A DNA stretch of 64,000 bases from Clostridium sp. Ade.TY (lineage in GTDB: Bacteria; Bacillota; Clostridia; Clostridiales; Clostridiaceae): positions 223,688-287,687 of the forward strand of contig NZ_AVSV01000022.1 in assembly GCF_000498355.1 (NCBI RefSeq). The letters are read 5' to 3'. The notes under the pieces are model-generated. The model was given only the letters and a program-made list of their open reading frames with translations, had not been told where the DNA came from and ran no database searches. Positions 8,650-14,459 of the stretch are shown here, piece by piece; the stretch's first letter is position 1; each line of letters opens with the position of its first letter. Made by a program: the position numbers and the translations under genes.

Positions 8650-8691
8650 AAAAAAGAGCTGTAGGGATTAAGTTCCTTACAGCTCTTTTTT
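8650..8691. terminator. Bidirectional terminator, left twin
   Basis: AAAAAGAGCTGTA (8651-8663) pairs with TACAGCTCTTTTT (8678-8690); the inner GGGA/TCCT-type pairing extends the stem. A/T runs on both sides make it bidirectional. The 13-base arms are identical to those of the hairpin at 10567-10595. Confidence 0.85.
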
Positions 8692-8991
8692 AGTTTTCTA
8701 ATTTTGAGCAAAAAGTAATTTATACGGATATTAATATTAAATAAACTTAGAAGTTAATTTATGCCTATATTATAAAATGAAATTTAAAATGAGAACAGAG
8801 TTGAAAAAACACTTTAGAAAAAAGTTTACAGAGATTAAATTAATTATTAGACAATGAATATAATTAACATATTAGCAAGAAGATGTAGAAAGTATTATAT
8901 AGTAAATAAATTTTTATTATAGAAAAATTTGCTAGAAATACTTATTCATAATATAATTATTATTAATTATTTAAGGAGAGAGGAAAGTATA
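8692..8991. other. Non-coding AT-rich stretch upstream of the nuclease-like gene
   Basis: No supported gene. A 26-codon frame from ATG 8777 region (MKFKMRTELKKHFRKK...) has no SD and is not called. TATAAT-like hexamers are frequent but none has a good -35 partner, so the promoter of the following gene is not resolved. Confidence 0.4.
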
Positions 8992-10524
8992 ATGCAATCA
9001 GAATGGGATATTAATAGGTTATTTAAAGGAAAAGAAAATACTAAAAGTAAATTTATAAAAAAGATTTCTTGTGATGCAATTATTGAATATATAGGAAAAG
9101 AAAATATTAATAGTTTTAAAAAAATTTTAAATAATGAAGTCTTTTTAAAAATAAATGGTGATTTAAACCCTTGGGATTATATTAAATTGTGCTATTTTTC
9201 AATTAATGTTTCAAGTGATTATAGAGATAATAAAATTAATGATAAAAAATATAAAGAAATAGTAAATGAATTTAGAAAAAATATTAATGAAATTGATAGT
9301 AATTTTTTTGAATTAGATAATATTAATGATGATTTAAAAGCATTAGCAATATTATATGGTCATTCACAAGAAGAGTTTTGGTATCAAAATCTATTTAAAT
9401 TAATAGAAATGTATAATAGAAATAAATTTATTTTTGAAAAAGCAACTGTTAAAAGAAATAAATATAATGATATTAATAATAATTCTAAGAATAATATAAA
9501 TATTAATGATATACTAAAAAAAGAAGTAGGTTGTAATACAAACCAATTTTTTAATATTATAATAGCAATACAGTTTTATGTATTAAAATTTGAAACACCT
9601 ATAATTTGTATAAAAGATTTAAAATCAATATTAGAAGAAGCTAATCTTAATATAGATGAGAAAACACTATATAATTTTTTGAATTATTATACTTGTAATT
9701 ATGAAGAAATTAGAAACTCTAAATTAATTTATAATATATTTTATATAAAGCCTTTTATAAAAACAAATACTAATAAATTAATTTTGCTAGATATAAACAT
9801 ATTATATAAAACATTATCAGAAGGTGAATACTGGATAATAAGAAATCATTTTTTTAAATTAAGCAGTCAACAGTTTACTAATGAATTTGGTGAATACTTC
9901 GAAATCTATGTTAATGAAATATTAAATTGTTATTTAGATAAAAGTCAGTATTACAGAGCAGATGTTTTAAGTAATTGTGGAAAAAATAATAAGATAGCTG
10001 ATTGGATAATTGAAAGTAAAAAGTATAATCTAATTATTGAACAAAAAAGTACCATAATTAGCAAACTTGCAAAACATATGTATCCAGATATGAATATTTT
10101 AACAAAGCAGGTAAAATTTCATGCAAAACAATCTTATGAACAATTAAATAATACAGAAAAATTATTGAATAAAAATAAAAAAATAATAAAGTTTGTTTTA
10201 TTATATGATGATTGTAAATGTACAACCTTATTAGAAGAATGTATTTTTAACTTTAGAGAGAACAATGAATTAGATAAAAATACATATATAATAACTATAG
10301 ATGCATTTGAGCGACTTATTTATATTTTAGGAGAAGATAGTGAATTATTTGATAACATATTGGATGAAATAAGGAGTGATAGAGAAAATAATGTACCTTT
10401 AGGAGGAAGGAGTGATATTGAATTAAGATTAGATAAAAAAGGTATAAAGAATGATTTTTTATTGAATAAACATAATTTTTATAAATTAAATTTGAAGGCT
10501 TTTGGTAATAGATATAAAAATTAA
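8992..10524 (+). CDS. Uncharacterised prophage protein with PD-(D/E)xK-like nuclease motif
   Basis: 510 residues from ATG 8992; an upstream in-frame TTG at 8929 lacks an SD, whereas AAGGAGAGAGGAAAG precedes 8992. I do not recognise the family. Residues about 1 to 300 look alpha-helical and Lys/Asn/Ile-rich. Around residues 330 to 355, IADWIIESKKYNLIIEQKS places Asp337, then Glu350-Gln-Lys352 after a hydrophobic strand, the spacing and context of a D-x(n)-ExK restriction-nuclease-like core. A helical segment with HAKQSYEQL follows. The gene is a single-gene cassette between twin terminators, downstream of the lysin, where prophages often carry defence genes. Defence function is inference. Confidence 0.7.
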   Translation: MQSEWDINRLFKGKENTKSKFIKKISCDAIIEYIGKENINSFKKILNNEVFLKINGDLNPWDYIKLCYFSINVSSDYRDNKINDKKYKEIVNEFRKNINEIDSNFFELDNINDDLKALAILYGHSQEEFWYQNLFKLIEMYNRNKFIFEKATVKRNKYNDINNNSKNNININDILKKEVGCNTNQFFNIIIAIQFYVLKFETPIICIKDLKSILEEANLNIDEKTLYNFLNYYTCNYEEIRNSKLIYNIFYIKPFIKTNTNKLILLDINILYKTLSEGEYWIIRNHFFKLSSQQFTNEFGEYFEIYVNEILNCYLDKSQYYRADVLSNCGKNNKIADWIIESKKYNLIIEQKSTIISKLAKHMYPDMNILTKQVKFHAKQSYEQLNNTEKLLNKNKKIIKFVLLYDDCKCTTLLEECIFNFRENNELDKNTYIITIDAFERLIYILGEDSELFDNILDEIRSDRENNVPLGGRSDIELRLDKKGIKNDFLLNKHNFYKLNLKAFGNRYKN

Positions 10525-10565
10525 TAATTTTTAATATATAAATGAAAAACTATAATTATTGTATT

Positions 10566-10595
10566 AAAAAAGAGCTGTATGATACAGCTCTTTTT
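10566..10595. terminator. Bidirectional terminator, right twin
   Basis: AAAAAGAGCTGTA (10567-10579), loop TGA, TACAGCTCTTTTT (10583-10595). The arms are the same 13 bases as at 8651-8663/8678-8690; only the loop differs. It ends the nuclease-like gene and can also stop minus-strand transcription from 10747. Confidence 0.88.
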
Positions 10596-10654
10596 GTTGT
10601 TTTCTAATTTGTTTATGTAAGTACAGTAACTTGATAAATATTACTACGCTTAAA

Positions 10655-10747
10655 TTATAAAATAAGAAATGGTATTATTGCAATCATAATAGTAATAAAA
10701 AATAATATTGTTATTAATTCTATTTTTATATAACTCTGTTTCTTCAT
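10655..10747 (-). CDS. Possible 30-residue hydrophobic mini-protein
   Basis: ATG 10747 to stop 10655-10657 on the minus strand. The peptide begins MKKQSYIKIELITILFFIT and continues as one hydrophobic helix ending PFLIL. A GGAAAG SD lies 10 bases upstream, and TTGTAA-17-TATATC is a possible promoter. The Y..IE pattern before the helix resembles a type IV prepilin N-terminus, which may be chance. It could be a small membrane peptide or a remnant. The stretch 10,596 to 10,853 holds nothing else I can support. Confidence 0.35.
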   Translation of the reverse strand: MKKQSYIKIELITILFFITIMIAIIPFLIL

Positions 10748-10853
10748 ATATATAATACTTTCCATATAGATATATTTTATACATATTTTATTTACAAATT
10801 TCTATTTACTATATGGTAAAATATTCTTGTATATCAATTAAGGGGGAATACAT

Positions 10854-11231
10854 ATGAAGGTAGGAATAAGGACACCTAGTATTAAAAAGTCAGTAAGTGC
10901 TAGAACTACTGGAAGAGCAAAAAGACAGATTAAAAAAGCTATAAATCCAGCATACGGTAAAAAGGGTATGGGGTGGATTAATGATCCCAAGAAAGCTGCT
11001 TATAATAAAGTCTATAATAAAACTACAGTATCAGCTAAAGATTTTTTAGAAGATAATAATAGTAGTTACGATAGTAATAGTAATGCTGATGGTTCTTTTA
11101 TAGGAGCTATAGGTGGTATTTTTAGTATTATAGGAAATATAATAATGTTACTATTTTATTTAGCTCAAGTGTTGTTTTATGGAGCATTATTAATTGGAAT
11201 GTTTTATATTATATTTAAAATAATATTTTAA
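10854..11231 (+). CDS. Uncharacterised membrane protein with basic N-terminus
   Basis: 125 residues. Residues 1 to about 60 are very basic (KKSVSARTTGRAKRQIKKA, then NPAYGKKGMGWINDPKKAAYNKVYNKT); about 62 to 80 are Asn/Ser/Asp-rich; 82 to 125 hold one or two transmembrane helices. Similar basic-plus-transmembrane proteins occur in Firmicute phages and mobile elements without assigned function. SD AAGGGGGAA precedes ATG. It is followed after 15 bp by the lipoprotein gene, so the two are probably co-transcribed. Confidence 0.65.
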   Translation: MKVGIRTPSIKKSVSARTTGRAKRQIKKAINPAYGKKGMGWINDPKKAAYNKVYNKTTVSAKDFLEDNNSSYDSNSNADGSFIGAIGGIFSIIGNIIMLLFYLAQVLFYGALLIGMFYIIFKIIF

Positions 11232-11246
11232 TAAGGGGGATTACTA

Positions 11247-11612
11247 ATGAAAAAAATAATAAGTATTTTATTAACTATACTAGTAACATTATCTTTATTT
11301 GTAGGATGTGGTACTAAAACAGAAGAGTTAAAAGAACCTACTTTAGATAAAAATATAACTTTTGGGGATTTGAAGTTAGATTATAGTAAGTATACTTTAG
11401 AAACGAAAGGAAAACAAAAGACTTTAAAAGTTGAATTAACATATAAGGCCAATGTAATGATAGTTGGTAAAGTAGAGAAAATTAGGAATACAATTGTTAG
11501 AGAATTTGGAGATAAAGTTGATGAAATAAAACTTAATATAAAACAATTCAAGCCAATTGATGGAGTCGAATATACTTATAAAGATGGTAAATGGGATAAA
11601 CCAGTAGAGTAA
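11247..11612 (+). CDS. Small prophage lipoprotein
   Basis: 121 residues. A signal peptide (KKIISILLTILVTLSLFVG) ends in a lipobox LFVGC with Cys21 as the predicted lipidated residue. The mature part has about 100 charged residues with beta-type segments and no recognised domain. SD AAGGGGGA is strong. It forms a pair with the membrane protein before it. Temperate-phage lipoproteins such as Ltp of phage TP-J34 block DNA injection of other phages; that this one does the same is only inference. Confidence 0.7.
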   Translation: MKKIISILLTILVTLSLFVGCGTKTEELKEPTLDKNITFGDLKLDYSKYTLETKGKQKTLKVELTYKANVMIVGKVEKIRNTIVREFGDKVDEIKLNIKQFKPIDGVEYTYKDGKWDKPVE

Positions 11613-11640
11613 AGGATATTAAAATAAATTTTATATAATA

Positions 11641-11675
11641 AAAGACCGGTTATAAATTATAACCGGTCTTTTTCT
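11641..11675. terminator. Bidirectional terminator between lipoprotein and XRE gene
   Basis: AAAGACCGGTTATA (11641-11654) pairs perfectly with TATAACCGGTCTTT (11658-11671), with a T tract after it and an A run before it. The minus-strand XRE gene ends inside the right arm: its last codons (K-D-R-L-stop) form one side of the stem. Confidence 0.9.
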
Positions 11676-11896
11676 TTTTTGCATTTTTTACAAGAACAAG
11701 GAATTAAATCTTTAATGCATACATCTAAAGCTTTAGCAATTTTTATAAGTAAAGATACTCTTATATCATATTTTTTATCTTCTATTTCACTTAAAAAGTT
11801 TTGGCTTATTCCAACTTTAAGAGCTAATTTGGATTGAGTAATATTTTTTTTAGTTCTTAAATATTTTATTTTTTCCCTGTACACATATATCACCAT
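11657..11896 (-). CDS. XRE-family transcriptional regulator
   Basis: 79 residues. A lambda-repressor-type helix-turn-helix covers residues about 7 to 64 (REKIKYLRTKKNITQSKLAL, then VGISQNFLSEIEDKKYDI). The C-terminal tail is short and Cys-rich (CSCKKCKK), which could bind metal or simply be a basic tail. It has no peptidase or oligomerisation domain. It reads away from a four-unit 10-bp repeat array (11935-11974) that is its likely operator, and is divergent from the ribbon-helix-helix gene at 12041. A prophage switch role is probable, but the main repressor may lie upstream of the window. Confidence 0.85.
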   Translation of the reverse strand: MVIYVYREKIKYLRTKKNITQSKLALKVGISQNFLSEIEDKKYDIRVSLLIKIAKALDVCIKDLIPCSCKKCKKEKDRL

Positions 11897-11934
11897 TCTT
11901 TATTATAGTAATTTAAAGCTCCTAAAGATACAGG

Positions 11935-11974
11935 AAAGTTATGTAAAGTTACATAAAGTGACATAACCTTATGT
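11935..11974. promoter_or_regulatory. Operator array: four tandem 10-bp units
   Basis: Units AAAGTTATGT, AAAGTTACAT, AAAGTGACAT and AACCTTATGT follow each other without gaps (11935-11974). Units 1 and 2 create a perfect dyad TTATGTAA-AG-TTACATAA (11939-11956). The one-helical-turn period and the position between divergent regulator genes suggest cooperative repressor binding on one DNA face. Confidence 0.65.
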
Positions 11975-12040
11975 TTCTTGTTATAACCTTAAAGCAAAAA
12001 TATAATTTTATTATATTTAAATTTAAGGGGAGATTTATAG

Positions 12041-12184
12041 ATGTTAGTCCACAGAATAAGAATAAGCAATAGTATAGATAAGAATTTGTATAATAAATTA
12101 AAAAAACTAAGTGAAGATACAAGAATACCAATGAGCAGATTGCTTGATGAAGCAATAGAAGATTTATTAAAAAAACGTAAATAA
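12041..12184 (+). CDS. Ribbon-helix-helix DNA-binding protein (Arc/CopG type)
   Basis: 47 residues, ATG 12041 to TAA 12184. The pattern is a short strand (HRIRISNSI), helix A (DKNLYNKLKKLSEDT), turn (RIPMS) and helix B (RLLDEAIEDLLKK), the full ribbon-helix-helix fold of Arc/CopG/ParG-type dimers that bind DNA with the strand pair. SD AAGGGGAG is 9 bases before the start. Its promoter region contains the 10-bp repeat array, so it may be controlled by the divergent XRE protein, or autoregulate. Targets are unknown; antirepressor or copy-control roles are alternatives. Confidence 0.8.
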   Translation: MLVHRIRISNSIDKNLYNKLKKLSEDTRIPMSRLLDEAIEDLLKKRK

Positions 12185-12250
12185 TTCCAATATCGAGGCA
12201 CCCGATACGCTTTAGTAATATTATATTTTTGTAACTATTTGAAAATATAA

Positions 12251-12302
12251 TTGAATATAAAGAGAAAAAGATATAATATATATACGAACACACGTTCGTA
12301 TA
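12251..12302 (+). promoter_or_regulatory. Promoter with perfect LexA (SOS) box
   Basis: TTGAAT (12251-12256), 17-bp spacer, TAATAT (12274-12279). Directly after it lies CGAACACACGTTCG (12285-12298), a Gram-positive LexA box, within a 9-bp-arm dyad (12281-12302). The box covers the expected start site, so LexA should repress and DNA damage induce the 25-codon gene at 12320. Confidence 0.8.
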
Positions 12303-12319
12303 TATACGGGGGTGCTTTA

Positions 12320-12397
12320 ATGAAATTTATAATAAAATATGCAGACGGAAAACGTAAAGTAATAATTAAAAAGAGAAAAAATAGAAGCAGAGAATGA
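12320..12397 (+). CDS. SOS-controlled 25-residue cationic peptide
   Basis: ATG 12320, TGA 12395-12397, SD GGGGGTG 6 bases upstream. The peptide begins MKFIIKYADGKRKVIIKK and ends RKNRSRE. It has a short beta-like start and about 11 Lys/Arg residues, with no transmembrane helix. The transcript is monocistronic: LexA-box promoter, strong SD, ORF and a terminator that overlaps the last codons. No known family is recognised. It might bind nucleic acid or act as an SOS-induced antirepressor or inhibitor; all are inference. Confidence 0.62.
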   Translation: MKFIIKYADGKRKVIIKKRKNRSRE

Positions 12398-12417
12398 AAT
12401 CACTGCTTCTATTTTTT
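12376..12417. terminator. Bidirectional terminator of the SOS peptide and the HTH gene
   Basis: A perfect 15-bp stem: 12376-12390 (six A, then TAGAAGCAG) with 12403-12417 (CTGCTTCTA, then six T), loop of 12. It overlaps the 3' ends of both convergent genes. Confidence 0.9.
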
Positions 12418-12894
12418 ATTATTTTTATATTCTTGAAAAGTTTCTACTATTATAATAGATTTTTCCTCAAAGTTTTTTGGCTTACGATTTTTATATTTGA
12501 ATAAACCATCTATAGTGTATTTATTATTAAATATATATTTAGAAAGTTGTTGATTATTTCTAAAACCTAAATAGACTTTAAATTTCAATATTACATCTTC
12601 CAATGTATCTTCCTTTAATTTATCTAAATTAAAATAAGAAATATGATCAATATTGAATATTTTACAAATAATATAGTAATAATTATATTTAGTTGGACCA
12701 TTAAGTCTACCTTTTTCTATATCTAATATAGTATTAACTGTTATGCCAGTTAGTTTGGAAAGTTGTCTTAAACTTAGATTGTTTTTTAATCTTAGCTGTT
12801 TAAATAGCTTAGCTCTAAAATCAATATTTTTTTCCGACTTCAACGTTGTTCTATTCACCCTTGTCCCTGTGGGAAAATGTCTATACTTGGACAT
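12409..12894 (-). CDS. Helix-turn-helix protein at the prophage right end
   Basis: About 161 residues from ATG 12894; other in-frame starts are ATG 12939, GTG 12858 and TTG 12843. An XRE-type HTH is clear (LFKQLRLKNNLSLRQLSKLT, then GITVNTILDIEKGR). The C-terminal 90 residues contain a second helical region (VYLGFRNNQQLSKYIFNNKY) that may be another HTH. The upper starts lie in comM-derived DNA; TTG 12843 or GTG 12858 would keep most of the gene within phage DNA and have SD-like AGGG or GGGTGA upstream. I therefore hold the start as unresolved. Likely a phage regulator or excision-related factor. Confidence 0.7.
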   Translation of the reverse strand: MSKYRHFPTGTRVNRTTLKSEKNIDFRAKLFKQLRLKNNLSLRQLSKLTGITVNTILDIEKGRLNGPTKYNYYYIICKIFNIDHISYFNLDKLKEDTLEDVILKFKVYLGFRNNQQLSKYIFNNKYTIDGLFKYKNRKPKNFEEKSIIIVETFQEYKNNKK

Positions 12895-12895
12895 A
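12850..12895. other. Probable attR junction
   Basis: Plus-strand sequence changes from phage gene DNA to comM coding sequence around CACCCTTGTCCCTGTGGG (12856-12873), which encodes the conserved comM motif H/N-P-C-P-C-G. The core cannot be fixed without the left junction. Confidence 0.5.
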
Positions 12896-13347
12896 ATGAT
12901 AAGTGTGAATGTAGTGAATATGAAATTAGGAGATATCAAAAAAGATTATCAAAACCTTTGAAAGATAGAATTGATATATTTAATTATGTTCCTTTAATAA
13001 ATTTAGATGAATTTAAAAATGGAAAAGGAGCAGAAAATAGTAAAGAAATTAGAGAAAGAGTAATTAAATCAAGAGAAATACAGAGTGATAGATTTAAAAA
13101 TACAAATTATAAGTTTAATTCAGATATGAAAGGAAAAGATATATTTGAATTATGTAAAATAAATAAAAATGCTAAAAAAATATTAGAAGATTATTTCAAA
13201 TTAAATACCCCGTCTATTAGAGGTTATGGAAAAGTTATAAAAGTGGCTCAAACCATTGCAGATATAGAGGGTAAAGAAGAAATAAAAAGTCAGCATGTTA
13301 TAGAAGCTATAAATTATAGAAGAGATATAAGCGGTGAATTTATTTAA
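12856..13347 (+). pseudogene. comM: 3' fragment of comM/yifB (Mg-chelatase-like ATPase), split by the prophage
   Basis: The frame encodes HPCPCG...GHNDKCECSEYEIRRY, then RLSKPLKDRIDIFNYVPL, RERVIKSREIQSDRF, LNTPSIRGYGKVIKVAQTIA and HVIEAINYRR. These are the C-terminal motifs of ComM/YifB (full length about 500 residues), including the zinc-type CPCG...CxC region. The AAA+ Walker A and the N-terminal Lon-like domain are missing. ATG 12877 is not a credible natural start. ComM is a helicase promoting branch migration during natural transformation in Gram-negative bacteria; its clostridial role is less clear. The other half should lie beyond the left prophage end. Confidence 0.88.
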
Positions 13348-13361
13348 AGAGAGGTAGACAA

Positions 13362-14414
13362 ATGGAAAAATATATATTATGGTTAATGATAATGGAATGT
13401 ACAAATCTTCAGAAAATTAAGCTTATAAAAAAGTACAAAGATGAAAAGAAAATTTTCTTTAATTTTGATGAAATAAAAAGTGAGATTCCATTTAGTAATA
13501 AAAAATTTACAAATTATGATAAAAATGAAACATTAAACAAAGCATGTAACTTACTTGAAAAATTAAAATTACTTAATATAAGTTTTATTTCATTTAATGA
13601 TGATAGATATCCTGAAAGTTTAAAAAATATACAGGAGCCACCTTATGTAATTTTTTATAAAGGTGATATAAGTTTATTAATTAATTATGATATAGTTGCA
13701 ATAGTTGGATCTAGAAAAAACACTTCTTATGGGGAAATGTCAACTAGAGTAATAACCAAAGATCTTGCAAGTAATGATATTTGTATAGTAAGTGGTGGAG
13801 CATTAGGTATAGACAAAATAGCTCATGATGAATGCCTGAAAAATAATGGTAAAACTATAGCAGTTTTAGGCTGTGGCTTGGATGTATGTTATCCGTTAAG
13901 TAATAAATCTTTATTTAATAAAATAGAACAAGAAGGATTAATAATATCAGAATTTTTGCCAGGAACAAAACCTAATGCATATAATTTTCCAAGACGGAAC
14001 AGAATAATAAGTGGATTAGCGAAAGGTATAATTATAACTGAAGCTAATAAAAAAAGTGGTTCATTAATAACAGCTAGTTGTGCATTAGATCAAGGAAAAG
14101 ATATTTTAGTAGTTCCTCATACTATATTTTCCAATGGTGGATGTGGATGTAATTGTTTAATAAGAGACGGTGCTTATATATATACTTGTTTAGATGATAT
14201 TTATACGACATTTAAAATAGACAAAAAAGCACAAAAAATAACAGGAAACTATGGCGATATATTGAACATGATTAAAAATGAACCTGTACATATTGATGAC
14301 ATATTTATAAAATCACAGGTTGACAGAAATACTTTATATGGTTTATTATTTGAACTGCAAATTAAAAATGAAATATTAAGTTTACCTGGCAATTATTATG
14401 TAAGAATAACTTAG
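13362..14414 (+). CDS. dprA: DNA-processing protein DprA (Smf)
   Basis: 350 residues. The Rossmann-like core has VAIVGSRKNTSYG, CIVSGGALGIDKIAHDE and FPRRNRIISGLAKGIIITEA, the signature motifs of DprA, which loads RecA on incoming single-stranded DNA. A C-terminal winged-helix-like region (about 280 to 345) is present. The usual GSNxLIxxGA motif reads GCNCLIRDGA and is preceded by a Cys-containing loop, a mild deviation. SD AGAGAGGT lies before ATG. In an intact genome it would follow comM; here the upstream gene is the prophage-split fragment, so its expression may have been rewired. Confidence 0.95.
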   Translation: MEKYILWLMIMECTNLQKIKLIKKYKDEKKIFFNFDEIKSEIPFSNKKFTNYDKNETLNKACNLLEKLKLLNISFISFNDDRYPESLKNIQEPPYVIFYKGDISLLINYDIVAIVGSRKNTSYGEMSTRVITKDLASNDICIVSGGALGIDKIAHDECLKNNGKTIAVLGCGLDVCYPLSNKSLFNKIEQEGLIISEFLPGTKPNAYNFPRRNRIISGLAKGIIITEANKKSGSLITASCALDQGKDILVVPHTIFSNGGCGCNCLIRDGAYIYTCLDDIYTTFKIDKKAQKITGNYGDILNMIKNEPVHIDDIFIKSQVDRNTLYGLLFELQIKNEILSLPGNYYVRIT

Positions 14415-14420
14415 AATTTA

Positions 14421-14459
14421 AGGGGGTGAAGACTCCAATAAAATATGGAGTTAATTATG
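14421..14459 (+). promoter_or_regulatory. SD-hairpin-AUG initiation region of topA
   Basis: ACTCCA (14432-14437) pairs with TGGAGT (14446-14451), between the SD at 14421-14429 and ATG 14457. Folding leaves about 7 unpaired bases between SD and AUG and hides ATG 14445. Confidence 0.5.

Larger units (their letters stand above)
1..12860. mobile_element. Prophage right end (tail, lysis and accessory modules), inserted in comM
   Basis: Tail and baseplate genes, holins and a GH25 endolysin are followed by small accessory and regulatory genes, in the usual order of a temperate siphophage right arm. It ends where the 3' part of comM begins, just before dprA. The left end, integrase, capsid genes and the other comM half are outside the window, so intactness cannot be judged. 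The exact right boundary is uncertain by tens of bases (about 12,850 to 12,895). Confidence 0.9.

Noticed and set aside
8777..8860. Plus-strand frame of about 26 codons (MKFKMRTELKKHFRKK...) upstream of the nuclease-like gene
   Set aside because: No Shine-Dalgarno sequence, no promoter and AT-driven Lys-rich composition; not distinguishable from chance.
12190..12210. TATCG...CGATA hairpin after the RHH gene
   Set aside because: Five base pairs with no T tract; too weak to call a terminator or operator.
11949..12293. Long minus-strand frames over the RHH gene and SOS promoter
   Set aside because: Low-complexity hydrophobic shadows of AT-rich DNA; the plus-strand RHH gene and the LexA promoter explain the region.
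12743..12961. Plus-strand frame opposite the HTH gene
   Set aside because: It is the complement of the HTH coding region and of another comM frame; no SD and no family resemblance.
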